Assembly: GCF_048323695.1 (NCBI RefSeq)
Contig: NZ_JBLWFT010000003.1
Location: 124,001 to 188,000, forward strand
Length of the DNA stretch: 64,000 bases
Direction of reading: 5' to 3'
Source of the DNA: Aquisalimonas sp007126095
GTDB taxonomy: Bacteria > Pseudomonadota > Gammaproteobacteria > Nitrococcales > Aquisalimonadaceae
Part shown: piece after piece, positions 8,825 to 17,254 of the stretch
Layout: every line of letters begins with the position of its first letter
Numbering within the stretch: the first letter of the stretch is position 1
Notes under the pieces: generated by a model
The model's input: only the letters and a program-made list of their open reading frames with translations
What the model was told of the DNA's origin: nothing
Database searches by the model: none
Program-made: the position numbers and the translations under genes

Positions 8825-10000
8825 TTACGACAGTGCAGCCAGCACGGCATCGCCAATGGCGGTTGTCTCGCGCTGTATGGTGCCGTGCACCCGGAGGTCG
8901 GCCTCCACCGCCTCCCGGAGCCGCTTTGCGGCGCGCGCCGCGCGGCTGTCCTCTTCGCCCATCCAGGCGAGCATCATGGCCGCCGTGAGCAGCATGGCCT
9001 GCGGCCCCGCCAGGTTCCTGCCGGCAATATCCGGCGCACTGCCATGGGTCGGCTCGAACATGGGCGGCTGCCGGCGGTCGGCAGGGTTGAGGTTGCATGA
9101 CGGCGCCACGCCCATGCCGCCGCTCAGCACCGCGGCCAGGTCGGTGAGAATGTCGCCCTGCAGGTTGCTCGCCACCACCACGTCGAAGTTCCACGGGCTC
9201 ATGACGAACTTCATGCAGGCCGCATCCACCAGTTCGTGGTGAGTCGCAATGGCCGGATACTCCGCCGCCACCTGCTCGAACACCTCGGTATACATCTCGC
9301 CCCAGTAGCGCAGGGCGTTGCGTTTGGTGATCAGGCAGACCTGCGCCCGGGCGATGCCACCACCCGGCAGCGGGAACTGGCGGTTGCGCCGGGCCCCCGC
9401 CTCGCGCTCCGCAGCGCGGGCAACGGCGCGCTCGAAGGCGTGGCGGAAGATCCGTTCGGCGCCGGCGCGCGTGAACACTTCCATTTGCGTGGCTACTTCC
9501 CGCGGGGTGCCGGGTGCCAGGCGTCCGCCCTGCCCCACGTACTCGCCTTCGCTGTTCTCGCGGATCACCATCATGTCGAGATCCCGGGCCCGCTCATCGG
9601 CGAGGTACTGCGGCGCCCCCTCCAGCAGCATCGCCGGACGCTCGCACGCCCACTGATCGAAGCCCTTGCGGATATCCAGCAACGGGCCCAGGGAGACGGC
9701 GTCGGGCAGCAGGTAGCGATCCGGGTCGCTGGTGGGGCCGGGATCGCCCAGCGCGCCCAGGAGAATGGCGTCGTACTGCCCCAGGGTCGCTTTCCAGTCC
9801 TCGGGCATGGTGCGGCCGTGCTCGCGATGCCACTGGTGCGACGGCCAGGGGAATTCGGCCAGCTCCATGGAGGGGCCGCCCTGCTCCGCCAGGGCCCGGA
9901 GGGCGCGCAACGTCACGGCCATGACTTCGGGCCCGATACCATCGCCCGGCAGCACGGCGATCTTCCACTGCTTCCGGCGACCGCCATCACGGTTCCACAT
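8825..10000 (-). CDS. Isocitrate/isopropylmalate dehydrogenase family, tartrate/D-malate dehydrogenase-like
   Basis: 391 residues of the beta-decarboxylating dehydrogenase family. The N-terminal IAVLPGDGIGPEV, the central VIRENSEGEYVGQGG (in place of the leuB-type equivalent) and NLQGDILTDLAAVLSGGMG with metal-binding aspartates are all present. The NAD-site motif FEPTHGSAPDIAGRN is near residue 330. The sequence looks closer to tartrate/D-malate dehydrogenase than to LeuB or Icd, and no leu genes are nearby. It catalyses NAD-dependent oxidation and decarboxylation of a 2-hydroxyacid. The start at 10000 removes a poorly supported 33-residue extension. It is divergent from the gene at 10114. 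Confidence 0.82.
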   Translation of the reverse strand: MWNRDGGRRKQWKIAVLPGDGIGPEVMAVTLRALRALAEQGGPSMELAEFPWPSHQWHREHGRTMPEDWKATLGQYDAILLGALGDPGPTSDPDRYLLPDAVSLGPLLDIRKGFDQWACERPAMLLEGAPQYLADERARDLDMMVIRENSEGEYVGQGGRLAPGTPREVATQMEVFTRAGAERIFRHAFERAVARAAEREAGARRNRQFPLPGGGIARAQVCLITKRNALRYWGEMYTEVFEQVAAEYPAIATHHELVDAACMKFVMSPWNFDVVVASNLQGDILTDLAAVLSGGMGVAPSCNLNPADRRQPPMFEPTHGSAPDIAGRNLAGPQAMLLTAAMMLAWMGEEDSRAARAAKRLREAVEADLRVHGTIQRETTAIGDAVLAALS

Positions 10001-10113
10001 CGCGCTTCTTCCCCCTGGTGACCGGCGGCTGTGACCGCCTGCATGGAAATCGACTCTTCGATTCATTACGGTCACCGACCACTTTCCAAAATGCAACAAC
10101 GAAGGAGCGGTTC

Positions 10114-11166
10114 ATGGGCAGGACCTGGGTGCTCTACGGGGCCACCGGTTACACCGGACGGCTGATTGCCGCGGCGGCGCGGGACGCGGGGCTCACGCCG
10201 ATACTCGCCGGGCGTAACGCGGCGGCGCTGGAATCAATGGCCGACGAACTCGGACTGGACTGGCGGGCGTTCACGCTGGACGACCCGGCGGCGCTCGACG
10301 AGGGGCTTCGCGACATCGACCTGGTGCTGCTGGCCGCCGGCCCCTTCTCGGCCACCAGTGCACCCATGCTGGACGCCTGCCTGCGCAACGGCGCGCACTA
10401 CCTGGACATTACCGGCGAGGTGGATGTCTTCGAACACGCCCACGGGCGCGATGCCGACGCCCGCGAGGCGGGCATCGTCGTCTGCCCCGGCGTCGGTTTC
10501 GATGTCATCCCGACGGACTGCATTGCCGCCACCCTCAAGGCGGCGCTGCCGGGAGCCACCCACCTGCGGCTCGGCTTCGACTCCCGCTCCGGCCCAAGCC
10601 CGGGCACCGCCCGCACCGCCATGGAAGGGCTTGCCGGCGGCGGACGTGCGCGCATCGACGGTGTCATCCGTCAGGTGCCGCTGGGCTGGAAGACCCTCAA
10701 CATCGACTTCGGCGACGGGCCGAAAACCGCGGTCACCATTCCCTGGGGCGACATCGCCACCGCCTACTACACCACCGGCATCCCCAATATCGAGACCTAT
10801 ATCCCCATGGCGCCCCGCACGGCACGCCGCCTGGCACGGGCAAACTGGATCCGGCCACTGCTCGGCACCCGACCGGTGCAGCGCTTCCTGCGGAAGCGTG
10901 CCGGACGGATTCAGGGGCCGGATGCGGAGCGCCGGGCGAAGACGCCCACCTATGTCTGGGGCGAGGTGGTGGACGAGCGGGGTGACATCCGCACGGCGCG
11001 GGTGCGCACCGCAAACGGCTACGACGTCACCACCCACGGAGCGCTGGCGGTGGTGCGGCATCTGCTGGATACGGAGGTGGCGCCCGGCGCGACGACACCG
11101 TCCCGGCTCATGGGTCCTGATTTCGTGACGCAGCTGCCGGGAAGCACCAGTATCGATCTGGACTGA
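10114..11166 (+). CDS. Saccharopine dehydrogenase-like NAD(P)-binding protein
   Basis: 350 residues. The N-terminus WVLYGATGYTGRLIAAAARD carries the GxTGxTG dinucleotide-binding turn of the saccharopine-dehydrogenase-like and trans-acting-enoyl-reductase families. AGPFSATSAPMLDACLRNG and YLDITGEVDVFE follow, as expected for this family. The ATG at 10114 has AAGGAG upstream. These proteins are usually cytosolic oxidoreductases of unknown substrate. The catalytic domain of true saccharopine dehydrogenase is not recognisable, so no lysine-pathway role is claimed. Confidence 0.75.
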   Translation: MGRTWVLYGATGYTGRLIAAAARDAGLTPILAGRNAAALESMADELGLDWRAFTLDDPAALDEGLRDIDLVLLAAGPFSATSAPMLDACLRNGAHYLDITGEVDVFEHAHGRDADAREAGIVVCPGVGFDVIPTDCIAATLKAALPGATHLRLGFDSRSGPSPGTARTAMEGLAGGGRARIDGVIRQVPLGWKTLNIDFGDGPKTAVTIPWGDIATAYYTTGIPNIETYIPMAPRTARRLARANWIRPLLGTRPVQRFLRKRAGRIQGPDAERRAKTPTYVWGEVVDERGDIRTARVRTANGYDVTTHGALAVVRHLLDTEVAPGATTPSRLMGPDFVTQLPGSTSIDLD

Positions 11167-11172
11167 CCCGTC

Positions 11173-11202
11173 GGGACACGGTGGCACACGGACTGGTATA
11201 AT
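11173..11202 (+). promoter_or_regulatory. Extended -10 promoter of sufT
   Basis: GGGACA (11173-11178), an 18-base spacer, then TATAAT (11197-11202) preceded by TGG, an extended -10. It lies 67 bases before the sufT start. Confidence 0.6.
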
Positions 11203-11268
11203 CCGGACCCGCTGAGTACGGATTCGGAACGCCAACTAGCACCACTGCCGGCCGCCGGAGGATTACGC

Positions 11269-11820
11269 ATGTACAGCCCCAACGGTGAACCCGTTATCTT
11301 CAATCGCGACTGTGACGCGGTGGTCATCCCGGCCGGGGAGTCGGGCACCATCCCGGAAGGTGTCGAGGGCGTGATCACCCAGGCGCTGGGCGGCAGCTAC
11401 ACCGTGTACATCCAGGGCAACCTGTTCCGCATCGCGGGTGTGGACGCCGACGCCATCGGCAAGGAGCCCACGCCGCTGCCGGAGCTGCCGGAAAACGCGT
11501 CCGACAAGGACGTGGAGGATCTGGTCTGGGATCAGATGCACACCTGCTTCGACCCGGAGATCCCCATCGACATCGTGGAACTGGGCCTGGTGTACTACTG
11601 CAATATCGAGCGGCTGGACGAGGACCGCCGCAAGGTGGACATCCAGATGACGCTGACCGCGCCGGGCTGCGGCATGGGCGACATCATCGCCAGCGACGTC
11701 AAGCACAAGGTGGAGCTCGTCCCCACCGTGGAAGTCTGCAATGTGGAGCTGGTCTTCGACCCACCCTGGTCGGCGGACATGATGACCGATGCTGCCAAGC
11801 TGCAGACGGGGATGCTCTGA
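11269..11820 (+). CDS. sufT: SufT-like iron-sulfur cluster assembly protein (MIP18/DUF59 family)
   Basis: 183 residues, the usual SufT length. An N-terminal SufT-specific extension (residues 1-75, with VIPAGESGTIPEGVEG) precedes a DUF59/MIP18 domain. This contains LVWDQMHTCFDPEIPIDIVE, then LTAPGCGMGD with the conserved cysteine and VELVFDPPW near the end. SufT supports maturation of Fe-S proteins in the cytosol. The gene stands alone, away from any suf operon, behind a good promoter, and ends 21 bases from the convergent GNAT gene. Confidence 0.88.
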   Translation: MYSPNGEPVIFNRDCDAVVIPAGESGTIPEGVEGVITQALGGSYTVYIQGNLFRIAGVDADAIGKEPTPLPELPENASDKDVEDLVWDQMHTCFDPEIPIDIVELGLVYYCNIERLDEDRRKVDIQMTLTAPGCGMGDIIASDVKHKVELVPTVEVCNVELVFDPPWSADMMTDAAKLQTGML

Positions 11821-11841
11821 CGGCACCCCCGGAGGGTTCCG

Positions 11842-12426
11842 TCAATCGCCCGGCAGGGGCAGCCTCGGGGCATTGCGGAACAGCGCCATGCCCTCTTCCA
11901 TCATCTCTTCCATGACCGACATGTACGACGGCCCCAGCAGTTCCATTCGACCGGCGGTCTCGCCGTACTCTGCGGACAGCGTCATGTCGAATTTGCGGGC
12001 GATGCGGTGCATGCGGCGGTTGCCCGGCTCGGAGACGATGTAGACACGCGCCACGGCGCGGTTGCGGGCATGCATCACCAGCCGCCGGAACAGCGCAGTA
12101 CCCAGGCCGCGGTTCTGCCAGCCCGACTCCACACTGAATGCCAGCTCCGCCCGCCGTGGGCCGTCGTTGCCCAGCATAGCGAACTCGCCCACGGCGCGCA
12201 GTTCACCGTCCACAAAGGCCCCGAACAGGGTTAGCGAGAACGGGTCCACACGCTCGCAATAGCCGCGGATGAATTCGTCGCTCACCACACCTGCGAAGCG
12301 GTCGCGCCGGTCTTCCGGCCCCAGCCGCAGAAGGTGTTCGCACCACTCTTTGCGTTCACTCGCCCACAGACGCCGGACAACCGGCTCGGAGCCCCAGAAT
12401 CCCAACATGTTCGCGGGTGTATCCAT
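11842..12426 (-). CDS. GNAT family N-acetyltransferase
   Basis: 194 residues. The acetyl-CoA binding signature is SGWQNRGLGTALFRRLVMHA in the middle, followed by VARVYIVSEPGNRRMHRIARKF, a normal GNAT C-terminal half. Such enzymes transfer acetyl from acetyl-CoA to a small molecule or protein amine; the acceptor is unknown. The ATG at 12426 is preceded by GAGGCAG, and the promoter at 12467-12496 fits this start rather than the longer frame. It is divergent from the quinone oxidoreductase gene. Confidence 0.8.
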   Translation of the reverse strand: MDTPANMLGFWGSEPVVRRLWASERKEWCEHLLRLGPEDRRDRFAGVVSDEFIRGYCERVDPFSLTLFGAFVDGELRAVGEFAMLGNDGPRRAELAFSVESGWQNRGLGTALFRRLVMHARNRAVARVYIVSEPGNRRMHRIARKFDMTLSAEYGETAGRMELLGPSYMSVMEEMMEEGMALFRNAPRLPLPGD

Positions 12427-12439
12427 GTCTGCCTCAGCT

Positions 12440-12496
12440 AGACTAGTCTGTCCATTGATGCGGTGCATCATACCGCGCACACGGACACCGCGGCAA
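12440..12496 (-). promoter_or_regulatory. Promoter with two palindromes upstream of the GNAT gene
   Basis: Read leftwards there is TTGCCG (12491-12496), an 18-base spacer and TATGAT (12467-12472). The inverted repeat TGATGC-GGT-GCATCA (12456-12470) overlaps the -10 box, and the perfect palindrome AGACTAGTCT (12440-12449) lies near the expected transcription start. This looks like an operator-controlled promoter; the regulator is unknown. Confidence 0.5.
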
Positions 12497-12626
12497 GTGA
12501 ACCGGGTCACGTTTCCGACAGCCATTGACGCCACCCCCGATCCTCCCGAGACTGACCCACTCACTGGCGCGCCACAGACCGCTGATGATACTTGCGAGAA
12601 GGTCACAGAAACCGGAGGAGACCACC

Positions 12627-13625
12627 ATGAAGGCCTGGACCATTACCAAGCCCGGCAATCCCGACGTTCTGGAGTTGCGTGAGACCCATGCCCCGGAGAT
12701 GGGCCCCACGGATGTCCGCATTGCCGTCCAGGCCATCGGCCTCAACCGCGCCGACATCCTCCAGCGGCAGGGCCTCTACCCCGCCCCGCCCGGCGCCAAC
12801 CCCGACGTGCCCGGCCTCGAGTACGCAGGGGTTGTCACCGAGGTGGGCAGCAATGTCCAGGGCCGCCAGCCCGGCGACCGCGTCATGGGGCTGGTGGGCG
12901 GCGGCGCCTATGCCGAACAGGTGGTGGTGAACGAGCGCGAGACCATCGCCGTGCCCGCATCCCTCAGCATCACGGACGCCGCCGCCGTGCCCGAGGCGTT
13001 TCTCACCGCGTACCGCGCCATCTTCCTGGAGGGCGGACTGCAGCCGGGCGGCTGGTGCTTGATCCGCGCCGCCACATCGGGCATCGGCATCGCCGCCATG
13101 CAGCTCACCCGCGCCCTCGGTGCGCGCTCCCTGGGCACCAGCCGGTCCATGGAACGGCTCAACAGCGTACGGCACTGGGGGCTGGACGCCGTGCACGCGG
13201 AGCAGGACGGCCCGCTGGCGGACGCCGTACGCCAGCATACCGGCACGGGAGTCGACGTCATCCTCGATCTGGTCGGCGGCAGCGGCTACCTGAAGGAGAA
13301 CATGGATTGCCTTCGCCCGGAGGGCACCCAAGTGGTGGTGGGCATCATGGCCGGCCGAGACGACACCATCGACATGGGTACCCTGCTCTTCAAGCGCCTC
13401 ACCCTGCGCGCCATGACCATGCGCTCGCTGCCCCTGGAGCGGCGCATCGGCCTGGCGCAGCTGTTCACGGAGCGCCTGGCGCCGTTCTTCGCCGAGGGGC
13501 GCCTCAAGCCCGTGGTGGACACCGTGAAACCGTTCGACCAGGCCCGTGAAGCCCACGAGTTGATGGAATCCGGAACCCATACCGGCAAGATCGTGCTTGC
13601 CAACGAAGGCGATACCGGCGGCTGA
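12627..13625 (+). CDS. NAD(P)H quinone oxidoreductase, PIG3/zinc-free MDR family
   Basis: 332 residues, a medium-chain dehydrogenase/reductase. The N-terminus MKAWTITKPGNPDVLELRE, then GLNRADILQRQGLYPAPPG, is diagnostic of the TP53I3 (PIG3)-type quinone oxidoreductases. The zinc-ligand pattern of alcohol dehydrogenases is absent. RAATSGIGIAAMQLTRALG in the middle is the NADPH-binding turn, with Ala-Thr-Ser where Gly-Ala-Ser is more usual. It probably reduces quinones by one or two electrons in the cytosol. The ATG at 12627 has GGAGGAG upstream. Confidence 0.87.
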   Translation: MKAWTITKPGNPDVLELRETHAPEMGPTDVRIAVQAIGLNRADILQRQGLYPAPPGANPDVPGLEYAGVVTEVGSNVQGRQPGDRVMGLVGGGAYAEQVVVNERETIAVPASLSITDAAAVPEAFLTAYRAIFLEGGLQPGGWCLIRAATSGIGIAAMQLTRALGARSLGTSRSMERLNSVRHWGLDAVHAEQDGPLADAVRQHTGTGVDVILDLVGGSGYLKENMDCLRPEGTQVVVGIMAGRDDTIDMGTLLFKRLTLRAMTMRSLPLERRIGLAQLFTERLAPFFAEGRLKPVVDTVKPFDQAREAHELMESGTHTGKIVLANEGDTGG

Positions 13626-13692
13626 GCATTCCAATTCCTGCACAGTCCATGCACAATCCCGGTTCGCGCACCAGCTGGGGGCATCGCGACCA

Positions 13693-15270
13693 ATGGTCCG
13701 AAACGCAGAGAAACGGCTAGCCAGTCTTCTGAACACCCATCAGCGCGGGCTACTGCGCGGGAGTCTGAAAGGGCTGGAGAAAGAGAGCCTGCGCGTGGAC
13801 CGGGACGGCCATATCGCCCAGACGCCCCACCCCCGGGCGCTGGGTTCGAATCTCACGCACCCGTGGATCACCACCGATTATTCGGAGGCGCTGCTGGAGT
13901 TCATCACGCCGCCGGAGAACGAAATCTCCACGGCGCTGGCGTTTCTCGAGGACATCCACACGTTCACCTACCAGAACATCGGTGACGAGCTCCTGTGGGC
14001 CACGAGCATGCCCTGCATCGTCGGTGGCGACGCCGCCATCCCCATCGCCTGGTACGGCGAGTCCAACGTGGGCATGATGAAGCACGTCTACCGACGCGGG
14101 CTGGACTGGCGCTACGGCCGCGCTATGCAGGCGATCTCCGGCATCCATTTCAACTACTCGTTCAGCACCGCGTTCTGGGAGGTGCTCAAGGAGCACGAGG
14201 ATGACACGCGCGACCTGCAAACGTTCGTTTCCGACGCCTATTTCCGGCTGATCCGCAACTTCCAGCGTTTCGGCTGGCTGATCCCGTTCCTGTTCGGTGC
14301 ATCGCCGGCGGTGTGCAAGTCGTTCACCGGCGGCGACAACCCGGGGTTCCGGGAATTCGACGCCTACACCTTCTACGAGCCTTACGGTACCTCGCTGCGC
14401 ATGAGTGACGTGGGCTACAAGAACAAGGCACAGGCGGGACTGAACATCTCCTATAACGACCTGGACGCCTACGTGGGCAGCCTGGAGCGCGCCATCAGCA
14501 CCGAAGACCCCGAGTGGGCGAAGATCGGCACGCGGGTGGGCGGCGAATGGCGGCAGCTCAACACCAACGTGCTGCAGATCGAGAACGAATACTACAGCTT
14601 CGTGCGCCCCAAGGCCGTGGCGCGCTCCGGCGAGAAACCTACCCGGGCGCTGCGCCGCGCGGGTGTGGAGTACGTGGAGATCCGCGCCCTGGACCTGGAC
14701 CCCTTCGCCCCGGTGGGCGTGGTGGCCAGCCAGCTGCACTTCCTGGAAGCGCTGCTGGTCTACTGCCTGCTGGAAGACAGCCCACCGATCTCGGCCCGCG
14801 AGCAGGGCCGCATCAACCACAACCAGGGCCTGGTGGCCCGCCAGGGCCGCGACCCGGAGCTGATGCTGGACGATGGCCAGGGCGGAATCCGCCTGCAGGA
14901 GTGGGCCGACACCATCTGCCGCGACCTGGCCTGCATCGCCGAACTGCTGGACCAGACGCGCACGGAGACTCCCTACGGCGACGCCGTGGCGCTCTACCAT
15001 GCCAGCGTCCGGGACGCCGACCGCACACCCTCGGCGCGGGTCCTCAACAGCATGCGCAGCAACGGCGAGAACTTCATCGAGTTCGCCATGCGGCAGTCAC
15101 GCCTGCACGAACAGGCCTTCAAGAACCATCCCCTGGACGCCGGCACCCGCGCACGTTTCGAGACGGCAAGCCGCGACTCCCTGGCCGAACAGGCGGCGGT
15201 GGAACAGGCCGACACCCTCAGCTTCGAGCAGTATCTGGAACGCTACTTCAGCCAATCCGCCGTCTCCTGA
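13693..15270 (+). CDS. gshA: Glutamate-cysteine ligase (proteobacterial type)
   Basis: 525 residues, matching the 518-residue E. coli GshA class. The beginning GLLRGSLKGLEKESLRVDRDG carries the ATP/glutamate-binding ExE region. TDYSEALLEFITPP, HFNYSFS and YVEIRALDLDPFAPVG all match the family. It joins glutamate and cysteine in the first, rate-limiting step of glutathione synthesis in the cytosol. gshB is not in the window. The ATG at 13693 was chosen because the family N-terminus starts here; its ribosome site is weak. It lies 67 bases after the quinone oxidoreductase gene, so an oxidative-stress grouping is possible. Confidence 0.93.
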   Translation: MVRNAEKRLASLLNTHQRGLLRGSLKGLEKESLRVDRDGHIAQTPHPRALGSNLTHPWITTDYSEALLEFITPPENEISTALAFLEDIHTFTYQNIGDELLWATSMPCIVGGDAAIPIAWYGESNVGMMKHVYRRGLDWRYGRAMQAISGIHFNYSFSTAFWEVLKEHEDDTRDLQTFVSDAYFRLIRNFQRFGWLIPFLFGASPAVCKSFTGGDNPGFREFDAYTFYEPYGTSLRMSDVGYKNKAQAGLNISYNDLDAYVGSLERAISTEDPEWAKIGTRVGGEWRQLNTNVLQIENEYYSFVRPKAVARSGEKPTRALRRAGVEYVEIRALDLDPFAPVGVVASQLHFLEALLVYCLLEDSPPISAREQGRINHNQGLVARQGRDPELMLDDGQGGIRLQEWADTICRDLACIAELLDQTRTETPYGDAVALYHASVRDADRTPSARVLNSMRSNGENFIEFAMRQSRLHEQAFKNHPLDAGTRARFETASRDSLAEQAAVEQADTLSFEQYLERYFSQSAVS

Positions 15271-15293
15271 CCTCCCTCCCATAACTCTGTTAC

Positions 15294-15318
15294 GCGATCA
15301 AAAACCCTTAATGATCGC
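15294..15318. repeat. Inverted repeat after gshA
   Basis: GCGATCA and TGATCGC separated by 11 bases, in an AT-richer patch 24 bases past gshA. It could be a weak terminator or an operator; there is no T tract directly after the second arm. Confidence 0.4.
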
Positions 15319-15373
15319 TTGATTACCCGTTGTGCCAACCAGATCACAGTCTGTCGGCCGATGGACTGGCATA

Positions 15374-15402
15374 CCTGTAACTTCTGACAGGCCTGATACT
15401 AT
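15374..15402 (+). promoter_or_regulatory. Putative promoter/operator of the TetR gene
   Basis: The inverted repeat CCTGT-N8-ACAGG (15374-15391) sits just upstream of TACTAT (15397-15402), a -10-like box preceded by TGA. The repeat occupies the -35 to -10 spacer, the usual place for an autoregulatory TetR operator. No good -35 hexamer is visible. Confidence 0.4.
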
Positions 15403-15452
15403 AGACGTTGCCCGACCGCTTCGCGGGCAACCCGATCTGAAGCGATGCCAAG

Positions 15453-16079
15453 ATGACAACAGCCACGCCGTTGCCGGTTACGCACGATGGAATGAAGAGC
15501 ACCCAGAAACAGACTCGGGACACTGTCCGCGATGCAGCCTTTCGGCTGTTCGGCCGGCACGGCTACGACGGCGTCTCCATCGACACCATTGCCCGGGCCG
15601 TTGGCCTCAGCAAGGGTGCCCTTTACTGGCATTTCGACGGCAAGGAAGCGCTGTTCAGAGAGTGCCTGGAGGTACTGGAGTCTCTGTTCGAGGAACACAT
15701 CATCGCGCCGATGCAGACGACAGCGGCCCCGCGGGATCAGCTCTACTCCTTCTTTCAGGGCGTCGCGGCCCTGGCCGAGGACGAGCGCATCACCGACGGC
15801 ATCGCCGGCTACTGGCAAGAGCCCTACAACAGCGCGGTCAACCGTGTGTTTCGCGAGCAGCTCGGACGCCAGGAAGACCGACTCCGGCAGCTGCTCCAGC
15901 AGTGTCTTGCCGCGCTGGCACGGGAGCGCGGCGAGCGGTCCGTGGCCGATCTGGAAACCCGTAGCGAGACCCTGATGACACTCATGGAGGCGGTGCTGCT
16001 GCCCCTGCGCCGGCGCAGCCCCGCCACCCGGCGGGCGATCATCGAAGAGCTACGCGAGACCGTGCTCAAGGCGTACTAG
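15453..16079 (+). CDS. TetR/AcrR family transcriptional regulator
   Basis: 208 residues. The N-terminal helix-turn-helix runs through residues 20-60, with FRLFGRHGYDGVSIDTIARA and GLSKGALYWHF, the classic TetR/AcrR recognition helix. The C-terminal ligand domain has no recognisable effector signature. It likely represses itself through the repeat at 15374-15391. No efflux gene is adjacent on the same strand, so its target is unclear. The stop codon overlaps that of the minus-strand AttH-like gene by 3 bases, tail to tail. Confidence 0.88.
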   Translation: MTTATPLPVTHDGMKSTQKQTRDTVRDAAFRLFGRHGYDGVSIDTIARAVGLSKGALYWHFDGKEALFRECLEVLESLFEEHIIAPMQTTAAPRDQLYSFFQGVAALAEDERITDGIAGYWQEPYNSAVNRVFREQLGRQEDRLRQLLQQCLAALARERGERSVADLETRSETLMTLMEAVLLPLRRRSPATRRAIIEELRETVLKAY

Positions 16080-17251
16080 TAGCCCGTGAGCTCGGCATAG
16101 CCGACGCCGTCCGGGCCCTCCTCGGCGGTGATCCGGATGGCACCCTCCCAGTAGCGGAAGGCGCCGCGCAACTCCTGCCCGTCCATGACCGCCTCGAGCC
16201 TGAGATCCAGCCCCTCATTCGGCACCTGCATGCGCCAGGCCACCGGATACCGGGTACCGCCCCCACTCTCCCAGTGCCGCTGCGCCTCCAGTTCTACCTC
16301 GTCCAACGACAACACGCGGGCATCGCCATCGGGCTCCACCAGCAGCCCCTTGCTCAGCGGGTCGATGGAACCGTCATTCCGGCGCAGGTGGTAGAACATG
16401 ATGTCCCGGTCGTCTTCCATCTGAATGGAGAACCAGTCCCAGCCGGCCTGGTCCTCGCTCAGGGTGCTGGTGCCCCACTCCCGGTCCATCCACGCCTGGC
16501 CGGTGACCCCGTGGGTGGTGTCGCCCACCATCAGCTCCCCGGACGCCGCCAGACGGGTATAGGAGTAGTAACGGGAGGCGTTGCCCGGCTCCGGACCCTT
16601 GCGGCTGTAGCCGTCCTCGCCCTGCAGCACCAGCGGTTTGCGCGGCTTCAGGGTGATGTCCAGACCCAGGTCGTCATCGGGAAAATCCAGCCGCAACGGC
16701 ATCATGTCTTCGCCGTCTCCGGTCATCTCCCAGTCCTCGATCCAGATGCGGAACGGGTCGGCGACACCGCCCGCCAGCCCTGCCGCACCGCGCACGAACC
16801 GCTCCCGGTGGTGAAACGCGCCGCTCTCGGTATCGGTAATGGCCAGATGGCCCATCCAGAGCTGATTGGTGGCCAGCGCTGCCTCCCGCTCCGGCGGATC
16901 GGCGGCAACATTGAAGCGGAACAGGGTCACCTGGAAGCCGAAGTGGCGGTCGTCGGCGTCACGCACATTGCCGGTGACATACCACCACTCATGGCGGTAG
17001 TCGGGATGGGGGCCGTGGTCCTCCGGGAACGACAGGGGCTCCGGCCCGGTGACGCGCGCGAACCCGGCCGCATCCTCTTCGCCGGACAGCGCCCCGGTCA
17101 CGTCGAAACCATCGTCATCCGGGGCCTCGGTGTCGTCCCCGCCGGACCACATCCGCAGCAGGAGCAGCACCACCAGTACCGCGGCGACGGTGATGCCAAG
17201 TTGCCAGCGCATGCGGCGCCCGATGGGCCGGTGTTCCGGGTCCGTTGCCAT
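16076..17251 (-). CDS. AttH-like secreted protein, CrtC/lipocalin-like hydrolase fold
   Basis: 391 residues. Residues 15-35 form a single N-terminal membrane segment (IGRRMRWQLGITVAAVLVVL begins it), so the protein is anchored facing the periplasm. YRHEWWYVTGNV near residue 85 and GQAWMDREWGTS near 250 are the hallmark motifs of the AttH/carotenoid 1,2-hydratase-like family. In Agrobacterium-type att clusters it accompanies an ABC exporter. The same arrangement is seen here, with the gene starting 4 bases after the permease stop. The substrate is unknown and carotenoid activity is not implied. Confidence 0.85.
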   Translation of the reverse strand: MATDPEHRPIGRRMRWQLGITVAAVLVVLLLLRMWSGGDDTEAPDDDGFDVTGALSGEEDAAGFARVTGPEPLSFPEDHGPHPDYRHEWWYVTGNVRDADDRHFGFQVTLFRFNVAADPPEREAALATNQLWMGHLAITDTESGAFHHRERFVRGAAGLAGGVADPFRIWIEDWEMTGDGEDMMPLRLDFPDDDLGLDITLKPRKPLVLQGEDGYSRKGPEPGNASRYYSYTRLAASGELMVGDTTHGVTGQAWMDREWGTSTLSEDQAGWDWFSIQMEDDRDIMFYHLRRNDGSIDPLSKGLLVEPDGDARVLSLDEVELEAQRHWESGGGTRYPVAWRMQVPNEGLDLRLEAVMDGQELRGAFRYWEGAIRITAEEGPDGVGYAELTGY

Positions 17252-17254
17252 GGA

